Origin: Candidatus Anammoximicrobium sp.
Lineage (GTDB): Bacteria > Planctomycetota > Planctomycetia > Pirellulales > Pirellulaceae
Length of the DNA: 53,173 nt
Direction: 5' to 3'
NCBI GenBank assembly: GCA_012515235.1
Contig: JAAYYU010000030.1
Span: 1-53,173, forward strand
A program made the position numbers and the translations under genes. The notes below the pieces were generated by a model, which was not told the DNA's origin, did not search any database, and saw only the letters and a list, made by a program, of their open reading frames with translations. Shown piece by piece: positions 8,926 to 16,549 of this stretch; the first letter of the stretch is position 1, and every line of letters begins with the position of its first letter.

Positions 8926-8951
8926 TCAATATTGCCGTGGGCCGGTATAAG
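8923..8951 (+). promoter_or_regulatory. Sigma-70 promoter of the suf operon
   Basis: -35 TTGTCA (8923-8928), 17-nt spacer, -10 TATAAG (8946-8951). It lies 39 nt before the sufR ATG and faces the whole operon. Best promoter match in the window. Confidence 0.8.
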
Positions 8952-8990
8952 GATTTGGACAGACCGCACGAATCCGGAGGCTAAGCGGAA

Positions 8991-9614
8991 ATGACTACGA
9001 GCAGTTACGTCGCCTTCTCCGATCTGGCTGTCTTGGACTTGCTGCGGACGCGCGAGGCGATGACGGTGGTCGAGTTTGCGGAGGCGCTGGGGGTCACGGC
9101 GACTGCGGTGCGTCAGCGGTTGAATCGGCTTTTGGCTCAGAAGTTGATCGAACGGACGGCGACGAAGGGCGGGCGCGGGCGTCCGAAGCATCGTTATCGG
9201 TTGACGTCGCGGGGGTTGCAGAGGGCGGGGTCGAACTTCGCGGACCTGGCGATGGCGCTTTGGCAGGAAGTCAGGGCGGTTCGCGATGAGGACGTGCGTC
9301 GCGGGCTGTTGCAACGGATCGCCAAACGCATGGCGGAGATGTACGCGGGGATGGTGGAGGGCCCGACGCTGGAACAGAAGGTGGCGGCCCTGACGGAGTT
9401 GTTTGGCGAGCGGCGGGTTCCGTTGGAGTTGGACACGACGGGGCCGGTGCCGGTGTTGAAGGCGGTCGCCTGTCCCTATCCGGATCTGGCGGGTCAGGAC
9501 CGTTCGATTTGTGCGATGGAGCGGATGCTGTTCGCCGAGGTGCTGGGGGCCGACGTGCGGTTGGCGGCTTGCCGGTTGGACGGACAGGCGGCGTGCAGGT
9601 TTGAATTGAACTGA
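8991..9614 (+). CDS. sufR: SufR-like Fe-S-sensing transcriptional repressor
   Basis: 207 aa. N-terminal winged helix-turn-helix (about 8-80: LDLLRTREAMTVVEFAEALG, VTATAVRQRLNRLL, GRGRPKHRY wing). The C-terminal sensor half has cysteines at 161 (CPYPDLA), 174 (SICAMER), 194 (ACRLDG) and 202, the pattern that binds a [4Fe-4S] cluster in SufR. Known SufR proteins repress suf when they hold the cluster and release it under iron limitation or oxidative stress. It is the first gene of the operon it should control, 39 nt after a strong promoter. Confidence 0.9.
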   Translation: MTTSSYVAFSDLAVLDLLRTREAMTVVEFAEALGVTATAVRQRLNRLLAQKLIERTATKGGRGRPKHRYRLTSRGLQRAGSNFADLAMALWQEVRAVRDEDVRRGLLQRIAKRMAEMYAGMVEGPTLEQKVAALTELFGERRVPLELDTTGPVPVLKAVACPYPDLAGQDRSICAMERMLFAEVLGADVRLAACRLDGQAACRFELN

Positions 9615-9661
9615 AGGGCGTTGCGCGGCGTTTCGCGCAAGGCTGTTGAGCGAGGCAATCG

Positions 9662-10375
9662 ATGCAGACAGCGGAAAGCACGAATCAAGTTAACGGGAGC
9701 GTGGTTGGCGCGGGGGAGTCGGCGCGGGGGTCCGAGGCGCGGCTGGACACGCGTCCGTGGATTGAGGCTCGGGTGGAGGAGAACTTCCTGATCACGACCG
9801 TCGAGCAGGCGATCAACTGGGCGCGGCAGTCGAGCATCTGGCCGATGACGTTCGGTCTGGCGTGTTGCGCGATCGAGATGATGGCGGCCGGCGCCAGCCG
9901 GTTCGACATGGACCGGTTTGGTGCGGGCGCTTTTCGGGCGACGCCGCGGCAAGCGGACTTGATGATTGTGGCGGGCACCGTGACGTACAAGATGGCCAGC
10001 CGTGTGCGGCGGCTGTACAACATGATGCCGGAGCCCAAGTTCGTGATTGCGATGGGCGCGTGTACGGTGGGGGGAGGCCCGTATTTCAAGTGGGGATACC
10101 ACGTCGTGAAGGGGATCGACCTGGTGGTTCCCGTGGACGTGTACATTCCCGGCTGTCCGCCGCGGCCCGAGGCGTTGCTGGAGGGGCTGATGCGGATTCA
10201 AGACAAGATTCGCGGGCAGAGGTTGGCCAAGCAGAAAGGTTCGGGCGCGGGAGTGCTGGATTTCCGCCGCGGCGTCAAGGTCGAGGACGAACTTCCGGTG
10301 CCGCATCACTCGGGTTATGTCACCGCGCCGGCCGACGGGGAGCCGTTGAGGAGTCATCAGAAGATCAAGCCATGA
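9662..10375 (+). CDS. nuoB: NuoB-like NADH-quinone oxidoreductase subunit B, embedded in the suf operon
   Basis: 237 aa. Carries all four ligands of the N2 [4Fe-4S] cluster of complex I: C68 and C69 ([10 protein letters not shown]), C134 ([10 protein letters not shown]) and C165 ([15 protein letters not shown]). The C134-C165 gap is 31 residues, against 29 in E. coli NuoB. N-terminal (about 45 aa) and C-terminal extensions look disordered. NuoB is the subunit where electrons reach quinone. No other nuo gene is present; its stop overlaps sufC (ATGA), so it is translated together with the SUF machinery. It may serve complex I encoded elsewhere or have a separate role. Confidence 0.88.
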   Translation: MQTAESTNQVNGSVVGAGESARGSEARLDTRPWIEARVEENFLITTVEQAINWARQSSIWPMTFGLACCAIEMMAAGASRFDMDRFGAGAFRATPRQADLMIVAGTVTYKMASRVRRLYNMMPEPKFVIAMGACTVGGGPYFKWGYHVVKGIDLVVPVDVYIPGCPPRPEALLEGLMRIQDKIRGQRLAKQKGSGAGVLDFRRGVKVEDELPVPHHSGYVTAPADGEPLRSHQKIKP

Positions 10376-11193
10376 CACACACGCTGAAGATCGCCGATTT
10401 GCACGTCTCGGTCGAAGGCAAGCCCATTTTGCGGGGCGTAAACCTGCAGATGCGGTACGGCGAGACGCACGCCCTGATGGGGCCGAACGGGTCCGGCAAG
10501 AGCACGTTGGGGCTGGCCGTCATGGGTCATCCGAATTACGAGATCACGGCCGGGGCGATCGAGCTGAACGGCCGGGACCTGGTGGAATTGCCGGCGGACG
10601 AGCGGGCGCGGGCCGGGCTGTTCATGGCGTTCCAGCGTCCCGTGGCGATACCCGGCGTGAAGCTGGCGGACTTTCTGCGTCACGCGACGACGAACATGCG
10701 TCACCCGGAGCGGAAGGAGGGCGAAGAGCTGTTGCCCATGCGGGAGTTCCGCAGGGAGTTGAAGTCGAAGATGGAACAGCTGCGGATGGATATCGAATTC
10801 GCCCGCCGGTACGTGAACGACGGCTTCTCCGGCGGCGAGATGAAGCGGGCGGAGATCCTGCAGTTGGCCATGTTGCAGCCCAAGTTCGCCATCCTGGACG
10901 AGACGGACAGCGGGCTGGACGCGGACGCGGTGCGGCTGGCCAGCGAGAGCATTGCGGAGATCGGCCGCGAGAAGATGGGGCTGCTGATCATCACGCACCA
11001 CGACAAGTTGCTGGAACACAATCCGCCCGACTATACCCATGTGATGTTGGGCGGACGCATTGTCGAAACGGGCGGCGTGGAGTTGGCTCATGAACTGCAC
11101 CGGCACGGCTATGACCGGATTCGCAAGGCCAATCCCGAAGCCGACGCTCGCAACCAGGCCATGTTGGGGCACGAGGAAGCGATGGGCGTTTGA
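10372..11193 (+). CDS. sufC: SUF Fe-S assembly ATPase SufC
   Basis: 273 aa ABC-type ATPase. Walker [10 protein letters not shown] at residues 37-45, [13 protein letters not shown] signature, Walker B with [10 protein letters not shown], then the switch His in IITHHDKLL. SufC drives conformational change in the SufBCD scaffold. ATG at 10372 overlaps the nuoB stop. Slightly longer than E. coli SufC (248 aa), mainly through a C-terminal [14 protein letters not shown] tail. Confidence 0.96.
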   Translation: MTHTLKIADLHVSVEGKPILRGVNLQMRYGETHALMGPNGSGKSTLGLAVMGHPNYEITAGAIELNGRDLVELPADERARAGLFMAFQRPVAIPGVKLADFLRHATTNMRHPERKEGEELLPMREFRRELKSKMEQLRMDIEFARRYVNDGFSGGEMKRAEILQLAMLQPKFAILDETDSGLDADAVRLASESIAEIGREKMGLLIITHHDKLLEHNPPDYTHVMLGGRIVETGGVELAHELHRHGYDRIRKANPEADARNQAMLGHEEAMGV

Positions 11194-11272
11194 TGCGCGG
11201 GCTGCGTCTTCCTCGCCCGACCGGCGATGGAGACTCAAACGCCGCTTGTTGAGAAGCGAGGGGATTCTGACG

Positions 11273-12688
11273 ATGGCTACCGATGTCGCAACGCCTTCGC
11301 CGCACGAGCAGATTGGCGAAATCAACAAATACGACTTCCGCACCAAATCCGAGGCGGTGTTCAAGGCTCGCAAGGGCTTGGATGCAGAGGTCGTCCGGCA
11401 GATCTCGGACCTGAAGGGCGAGCCTGCGTGGATGCGCGAGTTCCGCTTGAAGGCGCTGGAGATCTTCGACGCCAAGCCGATGCCGACCTGGGGCGGGAAG
11501 TTCCAGGTCGATTTCCAGGATATCTACTACTACTTGAAGCCGACCGATCGGCAGGGCCGCTCCTGGGACGAGGTGCCGCAGGCGATCAAAGACGCGTTTG
11601 AGAAACTGGGCATTCCCGAAGCCGAGCGGAAATTCCTGGCCGGGGTCAAAGCCCAGTTCGAGAGCGAGGTCGTGTACGGTTCGCTGAAGGAGGATCTGGC
11701 GAACCAGGGCGTAATCTTCACGGACACCGATTCGGCGGTGCGCGAACATCCCGATCTGGTCCGGGAGTATTTCTCGACCATCATTCCCCCGGACGACAAC
11801 AAGTTCGCGGCCCTCAACTCGGCGGTCTGGTCGGGCGGGTCCTTCATCTACGTTCCTCCGGGCGTGAAGATCGAATTCCCGTTGCAGGCCTACTTCCGCA
11901 TCAACGCCGAGAGCATGGGCCAATTCGAGCGGACGCTGATCATCGTGGACGAGGGGGCCGAAGTCCACTACGTCGAAGGCTGCACGGCCCCCATGTACAG
12001 CACGGAAAGCCTGCACTCGGCCGTCGTAGAGATCATCGTCAAACGCGGCGCACGCTGCCGTTACTCGACGATCCAGAACTGGGCCAACAACATCTACAAC
12101 ATGGTGACCAAGCGGGCGATGGCCTATCAGGACGCCACGATGGAATGGGTCGACGGCAATTTGGGCAGTCGCCTGACCATGAAATACCCCGCGGTCTACA
12201 TGATGGAGCCCGGCGCGCGCGGCGAGATCCTGTCGATCGCCTTCGCTTCCGCCGGCCAGCATCAGGACGCGGGCGGCAAGCTGGTCCATTGCGCTCCCCA
12301 TACCACGGGACAGATCATCTCCAAGTCGATTTCCAAGAACGGGGGCCGCAGCAGCTATCGGGGGCTGGTCAAGGTCGAGCACGGCGCCAAACACGCCAAG
12401 TGCAAAGTAGTCTGCGACGCCCTGATCCTGGACCCCCAGAGCCGCAGCGACACCTATCCCTACATCGAAGTCGCCGAGCAGGACGTCGCCATCGGTCACG
12501 AAGCCAGCGTATCCCGGATCGGCGAAGAGCAGCTGTTCTATTTGATGAGCCGCGGGCTGACCGAGTCGGAAGCCAGCACGATGATTGTCAACGGCTTTAT
12601 CGAGCCGCTGGTCAAGGAGCTGCCGATGGAGTACGCGGTGGAGATGAACCGCCTGATTCAACTGCAGATGGAAGGCTCGGTGGGGTGA
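11273..12688 (+). CDS. sufB: Fe-S cluster scaffold subunit SufB
   Basis: 471 aa. Hallmarks of Suf[46 protein letters not shown], the beta-helix core, [21 protein letters not shown] and the C-terminal [23 protein letters not shown]. Start at ATG 11273, with GAGGGG 9 nt upstream, chosen over earlier frames that overlap sufC. SufB is the scaffold on which clusters form with SufC and SufD. 79 nt after sufC. Confidence 0.96.
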   Translation: MATDVATPSPHEQIGEINKYDFRTKSEAVFKARKGLDAEVVRQISDLKGEPAWMREFRLKALEIFDAKPMPTWGGKFQVDFQDIYYYLKPTDRQGRSWDEVPQAIKDAFEKLGIPEAERKFLAGVKAQFESEVVYGSLKEDLANQGVIFTDTDSAVREHPDLVREYFSTIIPPDDNKFAALNSAVWSGGSFIYVPPGVKIEFPLQAYFRINAESMGQFERTLIIVDEGAEVHYVEGCTAPMYSTESLHSAVVEIIVKRGARCRYSTIQNWANNIYNMVTKRAMAYQDATMEWVDGNLGSRLTMKYPAVYMMEPGARGEILSIAFASAGQHQDAGGKLVHCAPHTTGQIISKSISKNGGRSSYRGLVKVEHGAKHAKCKVVCDALILDPQSRSDTYPYIEVAEQDVAIGHEASVSRIGEEQLFYLMSRGLTESEASTMIVNGFIEPLVKELPMEYAVEMNRLIQLQMEGSVG

Positions 12689-12694
12689 GAGGAC

Positions 12695-12720
12695 GAAGGA
12701 TGAAGGATGAAGGATGAAGG
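12695..12720. repeat. Short tandem repeat GAAGGAT (3.7 copies)
   Basis: Three exact GAAGGAT units plus GAAGG, just after the sufB stop in the 171-bp gap before sufD. Each unit resembles a Shine-Dalgarno followed by ATG-like triplets. Copy number could vary by slippage. Confidence 0.8.
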
Positions 12721-12859
12721 GGTTGGGGCTGACACGGCGGCGGGGCTGACGGCTGGCGGTCTGCGGCGGTAAGGCACTCGCATCGCGGCACCTGCATCTG
12801 GAATCGAAGACGGCCGCGGCGGCTGGCCGCATCGCGGAGAGGTTTACAGACGAGGCACT

Positions 12860-14173
12860 ATGACTGCTTTGGCAACGGAGACTTCCTTTTCCCCTGCGTC
12901 CGTCGCGGCCTTCGTGGAGTCGCGGAACGAACCGGGCTGGCTGCAGGACCAGCGGCGGGCCGCTTGGGACGTGTTCTGTCGGACGGATTGGCCGGGGCGG
13001 CGGGACGAGGAGTGGATGCGCACCGATATCCGCTTGTTCAAGCTGGACAAGTTCTCGCTGCCGGCTCCGGTCGAAGCCGCGAGCCCGGCGCCGGTTTCGG
13101 TCTTGACCGAGGGTGTCGAACTGGCGGGCGCCTCGGTCTCGGTGGACAGCTGGCCGGTGTCCAGCCGTTTGGATCGCCGATGGGCTGAACGAGGCGTGCT
13201 GTTGGGCAGCCTGGACCAGCTGGTGCGGGAGCATGGCGAGCGTCTGCGTCCCTTCCTGCAGCGGCGGATCGTCGATCCCCACTACGACCGATTTGCCGCC
13301 CTGCATACAGCCTGCTGGTCCGGCGGACACGTGCTGTACGTTCCCCGCGGCGTCGTCATCGATCTGCCGATGCACCTGCTGTCGGCGATGCGCGACGGCC
13401 GCGTGGATTTCGGGCATACCCTGATCGTCCTGGAGGACGGCGCGGAGGCGACCGTGTTGGCCGAGACGGCCAGCTTCCACGAAGCCGACGGCGGTCTGCA
13501 CTGCGGGGCGACGGAGATTCTGGTGGAACGCGGCGCCAAGCTGCGGTTTGTCCACCTGCAGGACTGGGGAAGGAGCGTCTGGCACTTTGCCCAGCAGCGG
13601 GCGATCCTCGGCTGCGACGCGTCGCTGCAGTGGACCGTCGCGGCACTGGGCAGTCGGCTGGCCAAGGTCAACCAGCACGTCGGCCTGACGGGCCAAGGCG
13701 GGAGTTGTCAGGTGAACGGCGTGTTGTTCACCGAGGGCAAACAGCACTTGACCTACCACACGCTGCAGCACCACCAGGTTCCGCACTGCCGCAGCGATTT
13801 CCTTTACAAGGCGGCGCTGCAGGACCGCTCGCGGACGGTCTGGCGGGGGATGATCAAGGTCGACCCCGGCGCCCAAAAGACAGACGGCTATCAGCGCAAC
13901 GACAATTTGCTGCTCAGCGACCAGGCCCGGGCGGATTCCATTCCCGGCCTGGAGATCGAGGCCGACGACGTGCGCTGCACCCACGGCTCCACCAGCGGCA
14001 AAGTCGACGAAGAGCTGGTCTTCTACGCGATGAGTCGCGGGTTCACGCGCCGGGAAGCCGTCCGCCTGATCGTGAGCGGTTTCTTCCAGCAGATTTTCGA
14101 TCGGATCACCATCCAGAGCGTGCGGGAAGCGCTGGGGCACGCCATCGCGGCGCGGGTCCGCGAGTACAACTAG
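12860..14173 (+). CDS. sufD: Fe-S assembly protein SufD
   Basis: 437 aa, beta-helix protein related to SufB. Shows WSGGHVLYVPRGVVIDLPMHLL, LEDGAEATVLAE, GMIKVDPGAQKTDGYQRNDNLLLSD, EIEADDVRCTHGSTSGKVDEELVFYAMSRG split over residues 370-410, and C-terminal RLIVSGFFQQIF. SufD partners SufB and helps iron entry. Preceded by the GAAGGAT repeat and an unusually long 171-bp gap for this operon. Confidence 0.95.
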   Translation: MTALATETSFSPASVAAFVESRNEPGWLQDQRRAAWDVFCRTDWPGRRDEEWMRTDIRLFKLDKFSLPAPVEAASPAPVSVLTEGVELAGASVSVDSWPVSSRLDRRWAERGVLLGSLDQLVREHGERLRPFLQRRIVDPHYDRFAALHTACWSGGHVLYVPRGVVIDLPMHLLSAMRDGRVDFGHTLIVLEDGAEATVLAETASFHEADGGLHCGATEILVERGAKLRFVHLQDWGRSVWHFAQQRAILGCDASLQWTVAALGSRLAKVNQHVGLTGQGGSCQVNGVLFTEGKQHLTYHTLQHHQVPHCRSDFLYKAALQDRSRTVWRGMIKVDPGAQKTDGYQRNDNLLLSDQARADSIPGLEIEADDVRCTHGSTSGKVDEELVFYAMSRGFTRREAVRLIVSGFFQQIFDRITIQSVREALGHAIAARVREYN

Positions 14174-14191
14174 CGGCGCGGGAGTGAGCCA

Positions 14192-14509
14192 GTGTCCGAT
14201 TTCATCAGAGTTGCCAAAGTGGCCGACATCCCGGATCCCGGCAAGCAGACCGTGGAGGTCGAGGATGCGGTGCTCGTCCTGTTTCATGTCGGCGGACGGT
14301 TTTATTGTCTGGACGACGTCTGTACCCATGACGGCGGCCCGCTGGGCGAAGGCCGGCTGCACGACCACGCCATCGCGTGTCCTCGCCACGGGGCCAAGTT
14401 CGACGTCCGCACAGGCCGGCCGCTGACCATGCCGGCCATTGTGCCGACGCGGGCGCACGAGGTCCGCGTCGACGGCGAAGAAGTCTCTGTGCGGATCAAC
14501 GAAGCGTGA
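14192..14509 (+). CDS. Rieske-type [2Fe-2S] ferredoxin of the suf operon
   Basis: 105 aa from a GTG at 14192. Cluster ligands C44-T-H46 and C63-P-R-H66 give the Rieske C-X-H, C-X2-H pattern in a NirD/biphenyl-ferredoxin-sized protein (VCTHDGGPLGEG, IACPRHGAKFDVRTG). It likely donates or carries electrons; in this position it may supply electrons for cluster assembly or be an early client. 18 nt after sufD. Confidence 0.93.
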   Translation: MSDFIRVAKVADIPDPGKQTVEVEDAVLVLFHVGGRFYCLDDVCTHDGGPLGEGRLHDHAIACPRHGAKFDVRTGRPLTMPAIVPTRAHEVRVDGEEVSVRINEA

Positions 14510-14525
14510 GTTGGAGGGCGCCACT

Positions 14526-14843
14526 ATGCCACTGTCCGAGGACGGCATTCGCGAGGAGTTGAAGAAGGTCTTCGATCCGGAGATGTTCGTCAACATCGTC
14601 GACCTGGGGCTGGTGTACACGATCGACATCCAGCCGCGGGACGACGGCCAGTCCGACATCCGAATCGAGATGACGATGACCAGCCCGATGTGCCCGGCCG
14701 CTCCGGAGATGATCGACAACTGCAAGCGGGTGCTGTCGCCGCTGCCGGGGGTCAACGCTGTCGACGTCAAGCTGGTCCTGGACCCGCCGTGGACTCCGGA
14801 CCGAATGACAGAAGACGCCCGCGACCAGTTGGGGATCTTCTGA
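14526..14843 (+). CDS. sufT: SufT/MIP18-family (DUF59) Fe-S maturation protein
   Basis: 105 aa. The DUF59 fold is recognised from EELKKVFDPEMFVNIVDLGL, VYTIDI and the conserved cysteine C56 in MTSPMCPAAP, and from the ending PPWTPDRMTEDARDQLGIF. GGAGGG lies 8 nt before ATG 14526. SufT-type proteins help maturation of Fe-S proteins when demand is high. Last gene of the operon; thiE converges on it 12 bp later. Confidence 0.92.
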   Translation: MPLSEDGIREELKKVFDPEMFVNIVDLGLVYTIDIQPRDDGQSDIRIEMTMTSPMCPAAPEMIDNCKRVLSPLPGVNAVDVKLVLDPPWTPDRMTEDARDQLGIF

Positions 14844-14854
14844 TCCGTGACGGC

Positions 14855-15502
14855 CTAGCAAGACGGTTGCAGCAGTTCCAGCAGCGAGCGGGCGGCCGCG
14901 GTCGGGTCGCTCGCGGCGGTGACGGCCGCGCCGACCGCGATCCGCCGGAAGCCGCTGTCCAGAACCCGCGCGACGTTCGCCGGCTGGATGCCGCCGATCG
15001 CGAACGCCGGCACCGGCAACTCAGGCCGAAGGGCACGGAGAAAGGCCAGACCGGGGAAGTTTGCGAACTGCTTCGTCGCCGAAGGGAAGGTGGGCCCGCA
15101 GCCCAGATAGTCCGCGCCGTCGAGAACCGCCTGCCGCGCTTGGACGACCGAATGCGTCGACACGCCGATCAGCCGGTCCGGCCCCACGACGGCCCGGCAA
15201 TCGGCCACGCTCAGCTCGTCTTGCCCGACGTGTACGCCGTCGGCTGCGGACAGGCGAGCGATGTCGGGCCGGTCGTTGACAATCGCCAGCGTCGTCGAGT
15301 CGCGGGTCAACTGCCGGAGCAGTCGTGCGCGGGCGACGAGTTCACGATCGGGCAAGTGTTTGTCTCGCAGTTGCAGCACGTGGACTCCGGCCTCGACCAG
15401 TCCCCGGACCAGGCACGCGAACCGGTCCGGGGACTCGCCGCCGTTTACAAGAACGTACAGTCGGGCCTCCGTCAGCAGATCGCGGACTTTCTGCACGTGC
15501 AC
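14855..15502 (-). CDS. thiE: Thiamine-phosphate synthase
   Basis: 215 aa TIM barrel starting at GTG 15502 with GGAGG 8 nt upstream. Family motifs: QLRDKHLPDRELVARA (pyrophosphate-binding), NDRPDIARLSAADGVHVGQDEL, GVSTHS, DYLGCGPTFPSATK, AIGGIQPANV. It joins the thiazole and pyrimidine halves of thiamine to give thiamine phosphate. Convergent with sufT, and no other thi gene nearby. Confidence 0.94.
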   Translation of the reverse strand: MHVQKVRDLLTEARLYVLVNGGESPDRFACLVRGLVEAGVHVLQLRDKHLPDRELVARARLLRQLTRDSTTLAIVNDRPDIARLSAADGVHVGQDELSVADCRAVVGPDRLIGVSTHSVVQARQAVLDGADYLGCGPTFPSATKQFANFPGLAFLRALRPELPVPAFAIGGIQPANVARVLDSGFRRIAVGAAVTAASDPTAAARSLLELLQPSC

Positions 15503-15733
15503 GTGGTCGACCTCCGTCGCGGATCACGGAACAAGATGGACAATCGGTACCGTTGGCTCGACAGGCCGGGGGGCGTGACGGCCGATGGCCTCCGAGGGCC
15601 CGGTTCGGGTCGAATTGGCCCGGAATTCGCTCTTATTCGCAAACCGCGGATAGTCTGCCAGATTGTTCGCTGGGAGGCAATCGGTTTGTGCTCTCCGTTT
15701 TTGGCGCAACTCCTAGCAGCGTTCTTACTTGCC
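15503..15733. other. Divergent intergenic region thiE / TPR-clpC
   Basis: Sequence between thiE (minus) and the promoter at 15734 (plus). No gene or clear thiE promoter found; no THI-box-like riboswitch recognised. Confidence 0.3.
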
Positions 15734-15762
15734 TTGTCCAATTCGCCAGCGTCCGCTAGAAT
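15734..15762 (+). promoter_or_regulatory. Sigma-70 promoter of the TPR-clpC unit
   Basis: -35 TTGTCC (15734-15739), 17-nt spacer, -10 TAGAAT (15757-15762). About 80 nt before the TPR gene start. Confidence 0.7.
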
Positions 15763-15844
15763 CTCGGAAGGGAAGGGGCGAGAGCCTTTTTCGCGGCGGA
15801 CAGGGATGGGACGAGGGTGGAAAGGAAGCCGGAGTCATCGCCAA

Positions 15845-16468
15845 ATGGTCGCTTGGTCACGGATTACTTGTTTCTGGCCGGGCTTGCCGAGATTATGGTG
15901 GCGAGGCGATGGCCGAGCCCTATTGGGAGCGTTGGGATTTGCGGCAGCCGTGAATCTGGGGCTGGTCAGCAGCCTGGTGTGGAGTGAGTCGTTGCCGGCT
16001 TGGCTGCTGGTGCTGGCCTGGTCCGCCCTGGGGGGGATTTGGGTCGGCTATGCGGTTCACGGTTGGCGGTTGGTCGCGATCCTGCGTAGCGGGGATGCCA
16101 GTCCGGCGGGGGAGAGCTTATTCGTCCGGGCACAGGCGGAATACCTGAATCGGCACTGGCTGGAGGCGGAAGAGTTACTGCACAAGTTGCTGGCGGAACG
16201 GGAGCAGGATGCCGAAGCCCGTTTGATGCTAGCGACGCTGTATCGCCATACCGGCAGGATGGCAGAGGCGGCGAACTGTTTGACGCGGTTGGAGCGGATG
16301 GACGCCGGCCAGCGATGGCGGGTGGAAGTCGCCCGCGAACGCCGTTTGCTGGAGACGGTGGCAGAGACGGAACGGACTCCGGCACAGGCGGCGGGTCGGC
16401 CCGCGCCGTCGGCCCTGGGCGCCGAGGCGCGCCAGGTGGCGGGGGCGGGCCCGGTGGAAACTGGTTGA
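15845..16468 (+). CDS. Membrane-anchored TPR protein upstream of clpC
   Basis: 207 aa. Two hydrophobic segments near the N-terminus (about 24-46 LLGALGFAAAVNLGLVSSLV and 51-73 AWLLVLAWSALGGIWVGYAV). A cytoplasmic part follows with TPR-like helices: AEYLNRHWLEAEELLHKLLAE, AEARLMLATLYRHTGRMAEA, ANCLTRLERMDAG. The tail is Ala/Pro-rich. Start at ATG 15845 (GGAG about 11 nt before); ATG 15806 is an alternative. 81 nt before clpC on the same strand, so probably co-transcribed. Function unknown; it might bring substrates or partners to ClpC at the membrane. Confidence 0.75.
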   Translation: MVAWSRITCFWPGLPRLWWRGDGRALLGALGFAAAVNLGLVSSLVWSESLPAWLLVLAWSALGGIWVGYAVHGWRLVAILRSGDASPAGESLFVRAQAEYLNRHWLEAEELLHKLLAEREQDAEARLMLATLYRHTGRMAEAANCLTRLERMDAGQRWRVEVARERRLLETVAETERTPAQAAGRPAPSALGAEARQVAGAGPVETG

Positions 16469-16549
16469 TTCGAAACTTGGCGGCGCGACGATTCTGGCAA
16501 GCGTGCCGCCGGGACTTTCAAAGCTGCGGGAGCAGAAGAGGGGAACTCG

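Noticed and set aside
10991..14770. Very long minus-strand frame opposite the suf genes
   Set aside because: A by-product of high GC third-codon positions in sufC-sufD. It has no family features, whereas the plus-strand proteins are well known.
14690..15844. Upstream extension of the TPR protein frame across thiE
   Set aside because: The frame is open by chance opposite thiE. The promoter at 15734 and the membrane helices place the real start at 15845 or 15806.
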